Source: UBA6168 sp965222975
GTDB taxonomy: Bacteria; Bacteroidota; Bacteroidia; Chitinophagales; Saprospiraceae
Assembly: GCA_965222975.1 (NCBI GenBank)
Contig: CBDCVJ010000084.1
Span: 1-64,000 of the forward strand
Length of the DNA: 64,000 nucleotides
Direction: 5' to 3'
A model generated the notes under the pieces. That model was not told the origin of the DNA, made no database searches, and saw nothing but the letters and a program-made list of their open reading frames with translations. Position 1 is the stretch's first letter. Every line of letters begins with the position of its first letter. The position numbers were made by a program, and so were the translations under genes. Of this stretch, positions 25,995 through 34,802 are shown one piece after another.

Positions 25995-26047
25995 TCACAG
26001 TGGTAAAAAAGGGAACGGTGCTGGCGCAGTGATTTTGTCCTGTGCCT
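25942..26047 (+). repeat. 106-bp direct repeat, copy 2
   Basis: Partner of 23004-23109. The first half encodes the end of the AAA ATPase (GINSTKQKPHYIS-stop); the second half is non-coding. In copy 1 the same frame reads GINSTKQKPYYIS-stop. The repeat may have replaced the original C-terminus of the ATPase, or copy 1 may derive from this gene end. Confidence 0.85.
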
Positions 26048-26088
26048 TCATATAATTTAGTATCTTATTGGATTTACAAACGAAAACC

Positions 26089-29000
26089 CTATTTGCTGTT
26101 AATGAACAAATAATAAGAATAAACATCCCCGTTAATATTGATTTTCAATACAGCCAATCCATTCATTGTTTCATTTAATGAAATTTGTTGGTTGAAATAT
26201 TTCCCTCTATAATTGGAAAAATATTTTTTCTCAATAGCCCTTCCTAAATTATCATATATTTCAATGGCAATATCATTTTCGAAAGATTGCAATTCCATTT
26301 TAATAGAAAAATCACCATTAGAAGGGTTGGGGTAAAATTGAATTTTATTTTTAGCAACATTTTCTATTTCACTGGGCAGTGAAGTCGTCGGCAATTCACT
26401 GACCATTGTATTGATAGTTTGGTTGGTAATTACCGGTGGATTATTGTCAAAATAAATGCCCGCCTTATTTTGAATGGGGGTATTTTCTGCAAGACCTTCT
26501 ATGGCATCGATCCGGTACATAACATAGCCTTGGCTACCATCATAATTTACATTGCTGTCGGGTAGCATGATATTTTCAAAATTAAACTCCAAATATTGCC
26601 CGGTTAAAGTAGTTTTTAATAATTCAAAATGGCTGCTTGAAATTATTTTCAAACTATTCACATCCAGATTAGTATCCAGTGTATCCCTGATGGTAATATT
26701 AAATGCAGTATCGGTACCTGTATTTTGAAATCGAATGGTATAAATTAATGCTTCCTCAAATAAGGTGTAATTATCCTGCCCCCGGCTTGGCTTCACGAGT
26801 TTGTCATTTGGATCAAAAGCACAGCGGATTTCTGAGGAGTAATTAAAATCAAAAGTATCTTGTTCAAAATCGGAAGTAACGGCAAATGCTTCGACGTAAA
26901 TATGGTCGCCCAAATCGATGCCGTCGTTGATGCCGGGCATTTCAAGCGATACATCCCTGCTAAAAAATTCGCTTGGATATAAATTTTCAAAATGCCATCC
27001 AAATAAAGACTGATTGATAATTGTGTCTGGTGAAATATTGAATTCCGTATTTTGAATAAGTGGATCAACTTCCATCCAAAGTGTTCCATCGGTTATGGTA
27101 GTGCCGTTATTATTTACGTCAACCTTGAACTTAACAAAATTATCGCAACGGGTTAGCCCGGAGCCGACGGCCACAATCAAGTCAGTCGTATCTATGGTGG
27201 GCGTAAATCCAAAATTTAAATTTTCAATTTGAGCAATGGAATCCAAATTGATATGATAGATGGACGAATCGCTGGTAAGTTGCCAATTGGGGATAGGGTC
27301 GGGAGACAAAGCATAACTGCCGGCATTCAGAAAATAAATAAATTTTCCGGTGGCATTGGTAAACTGGCTGGCGCCAATTGGTTGCAAGGTTACTTTAAAA
27401 AAAGATAAATCTTTCTCCGCACCATCTTTAATCCCATTTTCATTTTCATCAAAATAGGTATAACCACTAATCCTGTTTTCAATGCCATTTTCAGCAATGT
27501 TGTAAATAAAACCAGCTTTGCCATATAAAGAGTGGTTCAGTTGGCCACCTACCCTTGTACTACCGTCTGGCGCTTTTTCCAAACAAAGCCCGATGTTCTC
27601 TCCCTCATAATCACCGTCGTTGAAGTAGGACTGGACGGTGGCGCCGGACGAATCAATAAAATTGATAAATAATTTTTTATTGGTCAGTGTTTCTATATAA
27701 CCCGTGATGGCTAATTGTTCGGTAGTTTGGTCAAAAATAATATCAACAGGAACCCCTTCCATACTTGGGGGTACTTCAAATAAATTTGTCCATTCCAGAG
27801 TGCCATCTTGAGCCGATATTTTTCTAACCACAATATTGGAAGACTGGACCCCCAACGTAAAAATATTAGAGGAATCTGCATCGAAAACAAACTTGAAAAT
27901 ATTGCTATTAGTGTCGTACGTTCTTGTCCATGTAGTGTCTGAAGTTTGAAGGTCAAACTTGACCAGCAAATCATTTTCTGTTTTATCACTTCCACATAAT
28001 AAGGCATCATTTGCTGGGGTTTTAGCGACGTGGTTTATTTGTTCGGCAAAATAAATATAGGTGCTTGTAATTTTGTCAAATGTATTTTTATCCATTTCCT
28101 TTATTGCACTTTTACTGAAAATAAAGAAGGATGTGTCAGCATGATTGATGATGTGGCTTGTTGGGCTTAACGTATTATTATAGGCCGGAATGACGCTTTC
28201 TTCCTCTGACAAACCATTGCTGTCAATTGTTCTGCCATATAAGTAATTATTTTTTCTATAAAAAATAAAAAATCTGTCGCCATCAATCATTATCTCAAAA
28301 GGAAAGGGATTGCCGACATTTAATGGAAAAGAATACTCATTCAATAAAAAACCCGATTCATTAAAAATAAATACGTATGCATCTTTTGCGGTGTTGTTAT
28401 AATAAGGTTCGTTATTACTGTTCCTGACATCATAAGCGGTAAGAATAATATTTCCGTTTTCATCATCAACCGTAAGGTGGCTACCTATCAGCATATAATT
28501 TCTTAGATCAGACCATTCCCATAATAAATTTTGACCGTTGTCGTACATCTCCACCACGGTCTTTCGCCCAACTTGTTTCAAAGCAACGGTTTTGTCCGAT
28601 CCATAATTTTCCAGCAGAATTGTTTTGGAAGGAAATTGATAACTGTGTCCGATAAAATTCCTTTTTAAAATATTCCCATTTGCAGCATCTACTTTAAACA
28701 AGGTCGGAGTACTTAACGCAGGTCCCACCTGGACATTTTCATAATTGCCCACAACAAATAGTTGATTGTCAATAATGCTGATCCCAATGCCGGAGCTTTC
28801 ATCATGACCATTAGTGGCTTTTTGAATGAAAAGGGTGTTTCCGGAATTGCCATCAATTTTCGCTATTCCCCAATCTGCAGGGCCGTAATTGGCTGCGGAA
28901 TAATAGCCAGTTAAATAAACATTGCTATCGTCATCCAAACTCATGGAAATAGCTCCTTCTTGCCCATTTCCAAAATCCGGGGCAGTATTCCATGCAATTT

Positions 29001-29964
29001 GGCCCGTTGATTTATCAATTTTAGTGGTCCAATATTTAGAATTTGTTCCTCCAACAAATGCATGCCGCCAGGTAGAATAGAGAAATCCGTTTTTATCAAT
29101 AAAAGAAACATGGGCGATCTCTTTATCTGTGGCGCCTGTTTCCCAAAGCAAACTACCATCAACAGAATTAATAGCGACTATTTTTCCTTCTCCACTAGAG
29201 GAAAAAAAATTATCATATCGAGCGAATAAAAAAATACTGTCGTTATCATCAACATAGACATTTAAATAATCAACAATGTCCGAATCTTCTGGTAGGGCGT
29301 TTCTCCATAATATATCATTCGATCCAAATCCACCAGCTTTAAATATACTGTCCTTATGGGTGTAGTATATGTTTAAGTCACTGTCAATAGCTAAGCCATA
29401 TTTGAGCCCGGTATAACCATTTCCCATCATGTGGGTTGAAATCGTGTCACCGTTCATTTTGTCAATGTAGGCATATTTGTTTTTGCCGCCTTTTTCAAAA
29501 TACCCTATTAAAAATTTATCATCATCGTAATCGAAAAAATGCTGAGGCAGATAAAAATATTTATCGTAAAACTCATTTTTCCATATTATGTCGCCACTGC
29601 CTGCATCAATTTTCCATAGTTCCCTCTTATCGCCCACATCAATAATATTCAGTGCGTATATAAAATCGCCTGACAAGAAGATTTTATAAATATTAGCTTG
29701 TGAATAAACAGAAAAATCTTTGGAAGTCGTCGTCCAAATGATATTTCCAAGTGTATCTATTTTTGAGACGGAAGGTTGGCCTGGGTAATTGTCGAAAGAA
29801 GTGCCGCCAATAATAATGTTTGGGCCATCATTAATGTGGTCGTAAATCTTTCCCCCAGCTTTAGTTTCATTATCGCTGAAATAATGTTCGGTCAACTGGC
29901 TATGTAAAACAGAAAAAGAGCAGAGAAAAGCAATGAAAACAAAAAGTGATTTTTTGATACTCAT
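26089..29964 (-). CDS. very large T9SS-secreted beta-propeller/repeat-domain protein
   Basis: 1291 residues from the ATG at 29964 (MSIKKSLFVFIAFLCSFSVLHSQ signal peptide). Residues ~30-850 consist of WD/PQQ-like propeller blades with repeated I-W-x(n)-G patterns (IDTLGNIIWTTT, AGSGDIIWKNEF, KSTGQIAWNTAP). A SdrD-like segment (SGYTYFDENENGIKDGAEK) follows. Next is a DUF11-like adhesion domain with FDPNDK and YTIRFQNTGTDTAFNITIRD. The end (FYPNPSNGDFS to YLFINSK) is a T9SS sorting domain. The same FDPNDK domain occurs in the protein at 58721. Probably a surface protein; ligand unknown. Confidence 0.82.
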   Translation of the reverse strand: MSIKKSLFVFIAFLCSFSVLHSQLTEHYFSDNETKAGGKIYDHINDGPNIIIGGTSFDNYPGQPSVSKIDTLGNIIWTTTSKDFSVYSQANIYKIFLSGDFIYALNIIDVGDKRELWKIDAGSGDIIWKNEFYDKYFYLPQHFFDYDDDKFLIGYFEKGGKNKYAYIDKMNGDTISTHMMGNGYTGLKYGLAIDSDLNIYYTHKDSIFKAGGFGSNDILWRNALPEDSDIVDYLNVYVDDNDSIFLFARYDNFFSSSGEGKIVAINSVDGSLLWETGATDKEIAHVSFIDKNGFLYSTWRHAFVGGTNSKYWTTKIDKSTGQIAWNTAPDFGNGQEGAISMSLDDDSNVYLTGYYSAANYGPADWGIAKIDGNSGNTLFIQKATNGHDESSGIGISIIDNQLFVVGNYENVQVGPALSTPTLFKVDAANGNILKRNFIGHSYQFPSKTILLENYGSDKTVALKQVGRKTVVEMYDNGQNLLWEWSDLRNYMLIGSHLTVDDENGNIILTAYDVRNSNNEPYYNNTAKDAYVFIFNESGFLLNEYSFPLNVGNPFPFEIMIDGDRFFIFYRKNNYLYGRTIDSNGLSEEESVIPAYNNTLSPTSHIINHADTSFFIFSKSAIKEMDKNTFDKITSTYIYFAEQINHVAKTPANDALLCGSDKTENDLLVKFDLQTSDTTWTRTYDTNSNIFKFVFDADSSNIFTLGVQSSNIVVRKISAQDGTLEWTNLFEVPPSMEGVPVDIIFDQTTEQLAITGYIETLTNKKLFINFIDSSGATVQSYFNDGDYEGENIGLCLEKAPDGSTRVGGQLNHSLYGKAGFIYNIAENGIENRISGYTYFDENENGIKDGAEKDLSFFKVTLQPIGASQFTNATGKFIYFLNAGSYALSPDPIPNWQLTSDSSIYHINLDSIAQIENLNFGFTPTIDTTDLIVAVGSGLTRCDNFVKFKVDVNNNGTTITDGTLWMEVDPLIQNTEFNISPDTIINQSLFGWHFENLYPSEFFSRDVSLEMPGINDGIDLGDHIYVEAFAVTSDFEQDTFDFNYSSEIRCAFDPNDKLVKPSRGQDNYTLFEEALIYTIRFQNTGTDTAFNITIRDTLDTNLDVNSLKIISSSHFELLKTTLTGQYLEFNFENIMLPDSNVNYDGSQGYVMYRIDAIEGLAENTPIQNKAGIYFDNNPPVITNQTINTMVSELPTTSLPSEIENVAKNKIQFYPNPSNGDFSIKMELQSFENDIAIEIYDNLGRAIEKKYFSNYRGKYFNQQISLNETMNGLAVLKININGDVYSYYLFINSK

Positions 29965-30227
29965 AAATGATGTATTTTGATTATTGGCTAAACCAGAAGG
30001 GGGGAAAAAGGAACATTTGATGCCACTAATATTAATCTTGAGGCAATAGTTCCAAGTCTGCATGACAAAAAATATTCCCCTTTTCAGCGTTATGAATTTG
30101 CAATAATAAATTAATGGTAATTTTAATTGCCTCGAAAACTGCGCTTATCCCGTTTAAGGCCGCTATACAAATAACTACCCTATCCCTAAACTGCACACCC
30201 ACTGCCCAAATCCACACATGTTTAGGT

Positions 30228-30698
30228 CTAATTCAAAAAGAGTATTTTTTTAATCAAAACAATCTGCCCCAAGTGGTAATAGCTATGCTCAATCATGGCG
30301 AGAATATTCCTGTAGTAATTTCCGTATTTTTCGTCGACAAAAACTTCACTTAATTTTTCGTCAGGCATTTGTTCCACTAAACTGGCAAACTTCTCGGCAT
30401 CGCTCCACATTTTGTTCAATAGTTTCTCCCAATCCTCTTGCGATTCAATGGGCGGCAGATCAAAACTGTATTTATCCCTGATGTCCAGCGAGCCGCCCTC
30501 AAATACATTCACGATACCGGCCACGTAATAATTGATATGGAAGGCAAGGGCAGCCAAGGTGTTCAGGGAACCGACTTTGGTCGTGGCTTGCTTCCAGGTC
30601 ACGTCTGATAACTGGGCTTTTAAATTAGTATTGGCAACCCAACGTCCATCTAAATGGACCTCCCTAAACTGATTTGCAATTTGTGCGGTCAAATTCAT
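30228..30698 (-). CDS. DinB superfamily protein
   Basis: 156 residues. The helix-bundle pattern with metal histidines is visible: LAALAFHINYYVAGIV (His near residue 54) and AMIEHSYYHLGQIVLIKKIL (histidines near 137 and 141). It differs from the DinB-like protein at 16352 and looks like a separate subfamily. Members are metal-dependent, often thiol-linked enzymes; the substrate cannot be inferred here. Confidence 0.82.
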   Translation of the reverse strand: MNLTAQIANQFREVHLDGRWVANTNLKAQLSDVTWKQATTKVGSLNTLAALAFHINYYVAGIVNVFEGGSLDIRDKYSFDLPPIESQEDWEKLLNKMWSDAEKFASLVEQMPDEKLSEVFVDEKYGNYYRNILAMIEHSYYHLGQIVLIKKILFLN

Positions 30699-30868
30699 AT
30701 TCTTTGGTGCAGTGATTAGTAATTAGTTGATTAGTGATTAGAGAGCCTTGTGATTGGTTGCCAGTGTTTTGATAAAAAATAGATGGTCGGTTATTTATTT
30801 TTTAATTCAATGGTATAACCAGCTTTTGCTGGACATGGTCGTTGTATTTTTTGTTGATGGCTGCGTAT

Positions 30869-31585
30869 TCATTTTCTTTTCAATCTCCCAAGGTATCCAA
30901 ATTCACCTATGTGCTCTTTGTCTTCCAATTCCATCGGATTTACACTCCAATTTTTGGCAATTTCAAGAACATGTTCTGCATCAGGATATACCATTTTATC
31001 CCAATACTCTTCTTTTTCAGCTTCTTCTAAATTTGTATCTATTAAATCCCATTGTTTTTCAACTTCTGTAGGCTTGCCTTCAATGAAATTATTTCCATCT
31101 GCAATGCAATATAATCTTTCAGTTTTTCCATTTATCGATTTCATCCAAAATGCAGTACTACTTACTCGGTGATTCCCAAACAATTGAGCTTCTCCAAAAT
31201 TTTGGCTTAATTGATTTAAAAGTTTCTTCGCATATTCAATTCCTTTTACATGGTCGGGAATCGGTAACCCCCAACCCGATATTAAAATCCATCCATCTAT
31301 GGGAGGTAAAACAAACACATTTGCACCGTTTGCTTGAATCGTTCCTTCAACCCAATTCGCTTGTTTGACCTTATCCAATTTTAGAACAATTAAAAGACTA
31401 TCTGTATCTTCAGTCTTAACTGCTACCCAAACCCATTTATGTCCAAAATTGATTGGTTTAGTTGAGTCTCTTTTTTCTAAATTTTGTTCCCACAATGATT
31501 TAGGCCTTGGATTATTTTGACCAAATATTCTTGAAATCCATCCAAACATTATCAGCAATATTATGAGGCTTATTCCTCGGTTCAT
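30869..31585 (-). CDS. secreted or membrane-anchored protein of unknown function
   Basis: 238 residues from the ATG at 31585 (MNRGISLIILLIMFGWISRIFGQ), a signal peptide or anchor. I preferred this to the lysine-rich start 12 codons upstream. The mature part has GHKWVWVAVKTEDTDSLLIV, WILISGWGLPIP and LFGNHRVSSTAFWMKS, a mixed alpha/beta pattern I do not recognise. No operon partner: the downstream DinB gene is 170 bases away. Confidence 0.65.
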   Translation of the reverse strand: MNRGISLIILLIMFGWISRIFGQNNPRPKSLWEQNLEKRDSTKPINFGHKWVWVAVKTEDTDSLLIVLKLDKVKQANWVEGTIQANGANVFVLPPIDGWILISGWGLPIPDHVKGIEYAKKLLNQLSQNFGEAQLFGNHRVSSTAFWMKSINGKTERLYCIADGNNFIEGKPTEVEKQWDLIDTNLEEAEKEEYWDKMVYPDAEHVLEIAKNWSVNPMELEDKEHIGEFGYLGRLKRK

Positions 31586-31839
31586 TTTTTCTTTTTTCTT
31601 TATAGCCACCAACTTGTACATCTGTGTGCATTACAGAATGCTAATTTATTGAATTCCAACATCCTATCATTCTGTAAAAGATTTCTGTAAAACCTTGTTC
31701 TGCCGCAAGCTTTCAAAGCACCAAAATAAAAAAATCCCAAAAAAATGGGAATACGGCATGCCGATATAGATCCAAACTTCAAATCATATATTTGTACATT
31801 TTAGAAAACAAACTATTTTATAAACAAACAAAAACAACA

Positions 31840-31859
31840 ATGCCCCAATCAAGGGGCAT
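31840..31859 (-). terminator. terminator of the arsenic operon
   Basis: On the minus strand atgcccc pairs with ggggcat around a 6-base loop. It is followed by a T-rich tail (tgttgtttttgtttg). It lies 13 bases after the stop of the Cys-rich peptide, which supports that peptide being the last gene of the transcript. Confidence 0.8.
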
Positions 31860-31871
31860 CGTTTCTTTAGG

Positions 31872-31952
31872 TCAGCAGCAACCCGGATCGCAGCATCCGT
31901 CGTCGCAGCAGTCATCTCCTCCGGGGAGGAAATTCAACATTGATAAATTCAT
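31872..31952 (-). CDS. 26-residue Cys-rich peptide at the end of the arsenic operon
   Basis: ATG at 31952, TGA at 31872. Residues 1-10 are hydrophobic (MNLSMLNFLP), then the acidic, Cys-rich part GGDDCCDDGCCDPGCC: three CC pairs, six cysteines in the last 12 residues. It follows arsI by 85 bases on the same strand, and a terminator follows 13 bases after its stop. Vicinal cysteines of this kind bind As(III) or soft metals in ArsR, ArsD and metallothioneins. It could be a metal chaperone, buffer or sensor peptide. I know of no named family. Confidence in the gene comes from context plus composition. Confidence 0.65.
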   Translation of the reverse strand: MNLSMLNFLPGGDDCCDDGCCDPGCC

Positions 31953-32037
31953 AGCACAAATAATTTAGATGGTAAAAATGGTTGAATGGTTAAAACGGCT
32001 TTTAAAACCATTTAACCGTTGCAGCCATTTTAGCCAT

Positions 32038-32535
32038 TTAACAACATTTACTTTTTGTAACAGGCAATTCCAACATATTTACGACAGCCTTTTTTTCTAT
32101 TACATTTTCATTGCCGTTCCATTTTTCCATATTTTCTGGGGATGTCCTTGCATGGATGCCTTCGCCATAAACGGTTGCTTCGCCGTGAGTGTAAAATGCT
32201 TCCCATTCGATGCCTTGTGGGTCGGTTATCCACGACTTTTCGCTCTTGGCATAACAACAGGTGGTTTCTCCTTCTTCGAGGATGGCCCCATCGGCATTTT
32301 TAAGGTTTTGATAAACTTCTTGCAGACCCTCGGCACTATCCGTTTGCAATCCCAAATGACGAATACCTGCCATCCCTTCACCTGTGGAAATGGCAAAATT
32401 CAGTTGCGGGTCGTCGAGCATCCATTTGGCATAGTCGCCCTTAACGACTGATGGTTGGACATTGAAAAGGGACTGATAAAAACGGATGCTCTCGTTTAAA
32501 TCCTTGACCCGCAGGTGGACATGAAATCTTTTCAT
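32038..32535 (-). CDS. arsI: ArsI/CadI-family protein, C-As lyase type
   Basis: 165 residues of the vicinal-oxygen-chelate (glyoxalase-like) fold. It has the ArsI signature: vicinal Cys93-Cys94 in ETTCCYAKSEKSW, with candidate Fe ligands His5, His60 and Glu112 (IEWE). The C-terminus adds a KCC end. ArsI cleaves the C-As bond of trivalent methylarsenicals with O2 and Fe(II); CadI relatives are cadmium induced. It lies 41 bases downstream of arsR. The CC pair favours the arsenical assignment. Confidence 0.87.
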   Translation of the reverse strand: MKRFHVHLRVKDLNESIRFYQSLFNVQPSVVKGDYAKWMLDDPQLNFAISTGEGMAGIRHLGLQTDSAEGLQEVYQNLKNADGAILEEGETTCCYAKSEKSWITDPQGIEWEAFYTHGEATVYGEGIHARTSPENMEKWNGNENVIEKKAVVNMLELPVTKSKCC

Positions 32536-32576
32536 AATTGATCGTAATTTTGCGATGATTGTTGGTAAAAAAATAG

Positions 32577-32909
32577 TTAACAGCAGGATTCACCTGCACA
32601 ACCGCATTGCTCAACGAGGCCTCCAAGTAGCTGTTGTACTTCTTGGCAGACCTTGGGGTCAATACAGTAGCAGACCTTGGGTGGCTCAACGTTGCCAACG
32701 ATGATCCCTGCTTTTTTTAATTCTTTAAGGTGCTGGGAAACAGTGCTTTGTGCCAACGGTAAGGCGTCCACAATGTCACCACAGACACATGTTTTTACTT
32801 CAATGAGATACTCCAATATCATCACCCGTGCTGGATGAGCAAAAGCTTTAGCCAGTTCGGCAATGCGGTTTTGCCTAATGGTAAATGCCGTGGATTTTGT
32901 TGCGCCCAT
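32577..32909 (-). CDS. arsR: ArsR-family metalloregulator
   Basis: 110 residues: winged helix with CVCGDIVDALPLAQSTVSQHLKELKKAGII. Cys41 and Cys43 lie at the start of the recognition region, where classical ArsR proteins bind As(III). The C-terminus has four further Cys (CGCAGESCC), as in ArsR types that use terminal thiols. It heads the operon and should repress it until arsenite or antimonite binds. Confidence 0.92.
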   Translation of the reverse strand: MGATKSTAFTIRQNRIAELAKAFAHPARVMILEYLIEVKTCVCGDIVDALPLAQSTVSQHLKELKKAGIIVGNVEPPKVCYCIDPKVCQEVQQLLGGLVEQCGCAGESCC

Positions 32910-33071
32910 TGGTCGTTGATTAAATTCATCGCAATATTACGATGGATAATGATTAATGTCAATTTTTGAGGCAATATTTTTTTTCTTTCTCGGGTTTGGC
33001 TAAACTTGTCTTTGTGCTACATTGCACTAAAACAAAGCAATCCAGCAACATTTCCCCTAAAATAACTTTAT

Positions 33072-33503
33072 ATGAAAAATATCTTTCTCGCCCTTGATTT
33101 CGAAGAAAATTCTGGCCAGCTCATTGAACATGCCATGCAATTGGCCAAGAGGTTTGCTGCAAAAGTATGGATCGTCCATATCGCAGCTCCCGATCCCGAC
33201 TTCATCGGTTACAAGGTCGGGCCCCAGTACATTAGGGATACAAGGGCAGATGAACTCCGCACAGAACACCGATTCCTTCAAATAGTAGCGAATGATTTTA
33301 AAGATACTGGTATAGACGCAGAGGCATTGCTCATACAAGGGCCAACGGTGGAGATGATTTTAGAGGAAGCGGAAAAATTAAATTCTGATTTAATTATCAC
33401 GGGATCGCACGACCACGGTTTTCTGCACAATGCCTTATATGGCAATACAGCAAAACAACTTTTGAATAAATCTAAAATACCCTTATTGATTGTGCCGATT
33501 TAA
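33072..33503 (+). CDS. universal stress protein (UspA family)
   Basis: 143 residues, a single Usp domain. It starts MKNIFLALDFEENSGQLIEHA and has the ATP-binding pattern G-x2-G-x9-G in GSHDHGFLHNALYGNTAKQLL near residues 112-130, ending IPLLIVPI. The Asp of the first strand (ALD) is present. ATP-binding Usp proteins respond to growth arrest and redox or membrane stress. Divergent from arsR with 162 bases between. Confidence 0.9.
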   Translation: MKNIFLALDFEENSGQLIEHAMQLAKRFAAKVWIVHIAAPDPDFIGYKVGPQYIRDTRADELRTEHRFLQIVANDFKDTGIDAEALLIQGPTVEMILEEAEKLNSDLIITGSHDHGFLHNALYGNTAKQLLNKSKIPLLIVPI

Positions 33504-33516
33504 TTTAAAAATAGAA

Positions 33517-33647
33517 GTAACTTTTCAGCATGCTCACGTAGTCGGGAAATTTATTTCCCGATCATAGTAAAACGAAGGTATAAGCCTTCCAAAAATTACC
33601 ATTCGGGAAATAAATTTCCCGACTACGGTGGGGTGCAGAACAATTAT
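33517..33647. repeat. REP-like structured element, copy A
   Basis: Arms cgtagtcgggaaattta... (from 33537) and its exact complement (to about 33627) match over 24 bases. Each arm is itself a quasi-palindrome (CGGGAAA ttta TTTCCCG). Outer ends gtaac and its degenerate complement bracket the element, and ggggtgc-gaaca follows the right arm. The same layout, with compensated substitutions, occurs at 52760-52882. Confidence 0.8.
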
Positions 33648-33751
33648 AATTAAATCAGAGTAAATTATTGACAAAAAACCGTGTAAATGTGTGTAATCAG
33701 TGGCGTGGAAACATCCTCACAATCTCAATAATACTACAAAATTTCATAGCC

Positions 33752-34648
33752 ATGAAAAACATTATTTATTTCCTTTTATTATCTTTCTTACTCGGCTGCT
33801 ACCATGGCGACCAATCCGCCCCGAATAGTATGACCAAATCATCTGGTTTTGCCGAAGAGACAGAAGCGGAATACGATCAATACGACGACCAGTCAGAACC
33901 GTCTGCCCCACCCTCTCAGCCCATTGACCCTCAGCAGCAAAATATAACAGAAAAAGAAAATCAAACCAGCGATCCAAAACCGAGGGGAAAAAAGATCATT
34001 CGTGATGGCGACATGCATACAGAAGTGGATAACTTGAAAAAAGCAAAATCATTTATTGATTCCGCTTTAAAAAAATACGATGCCTATTATGAAAATGAAA
34101 TTTATGAATCGTATGACTATCAATCTTCTTATCGCTTAAAAATAAGAGTGCCTGCCATTCATTTTGACAGCCTCGTAAATACAGCAAGTACAAAAGCAGG
34201 TAAAGTCACCTTGAAAAATATAAACGCCCGTGACGTAACTGAAGAATTTTACGATATTAAAACCCGATTGGAAAACAATGAATCCTATTTATTGCAATAC
34301 CGCAATTTGCTGAAACGGGCCAATTCCATTAAAGACATTTTGGAGGTGCAGGAAAAAATCAGAAGACTGGAGGAGGAAATGGATTCCCGTAAAGGCCGAT
34401 TGAAATATCTATCCGATCAGGTGAATTATAGCACATTGAATCTAACTTTGATTGAAAAACATGAGTGGCAGGAAAAAAATAAAAAATCATTCTTTGAAAA
34501 AGCATGGCACGCCTTAAAGGAGGGGGGCAGTATATTTAAAGAGTTTATTTTAGTGGTGCTTCGGCTGTGGCCGTTTGCCATTTTAATAGTTGGTGTGGTT
34601 TATTTTATTAAATGGTTGAGGAGGAAAAGGAGGAATCGGAAATCTTAA
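33752..34648 (+). CDS. DUF4349 lipoprotein
   Basis: 298 residues from ATG 33752. The lipobox LLGC is at residues 13-16 of MKNIIYFLLLSFLLGC. A low-complexity acidic/Pro/Gln linker follows (residues 17-90). The DUF4349 domain spans about 90-255 (RDGDMHTEVDNLKKA, SSYRLKIRVPAIHFDSLV, ARDVTEEFYDIKTRLEN), with a coiled coil (IKDILEVQEKIRRLEEEMDS) and a C-terminal membrane helix (LWPFAILIVGVVYFIKWL) followed by a basic tail. The lipid anchor plus C-terminal helix could bridge two membranes or anchor both ends. Biochemical role unknown. Confidence 0.88.
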   Translation: MKNIIYFLLLSFLLGCYHGDQSAPNSMTKSSGFAEETEAEYDQYDDQSEPSAPPSQPIDPQQQNITEKENQTSDPKPRGKKIIRDGDMHTEVDNLKKAKSFIDSALKKYDAYYENEIYESYDYQSSYRLKIRVPAIHFDSLVNTASTKAGKVTLKNINARDVTEEFYDIKTRLENNESYLLQYRNLLKRANSIKDILEVQEKIRRLEEEMDSRKGRLKYLSDQVNYSTLNLTLIEKHEWQEKNKKSFFEKAWHALKEGGSIFKEFILVVLRLWPFAILIVGVVYFIKWLRRKRRNRKS

Positions 34649-34652
34649 TTTC

Positions 34653-34795
34653 AAAGAGGTTGAGGCTGTCTCATGAGTCTCGATTTGCTAAATTTTAAAA
34701 ATTTAGTAAATCTATAAATGGCTGATTTTAAATTTATTAAATCTTTGAGATTTAGCAAATTGATGCCCCGAGGAGACTTATGAGATAGCCTCTTT
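34653..34795. repeat. MITE-like inverted repeat element with IS-type ends
   Basis: The left end (aaagaggttgaggctgtctc, atgagtctc) and the reverse complement of the right end (aaagaggctatctcataagt, ctc) align with few differences. Inside, a second pair (gatttgctaaat... near 34681 and its complement ending near 34760) also matches. About 143 bases, no coding capacity. The ggctgtctca-type end resembles terminal repeats of several IS families, in my recollection. It ends 7 bases before the next start codon. Confidence 0.7.
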
Positions 34796-34802
34796 AAATA
34801 AC

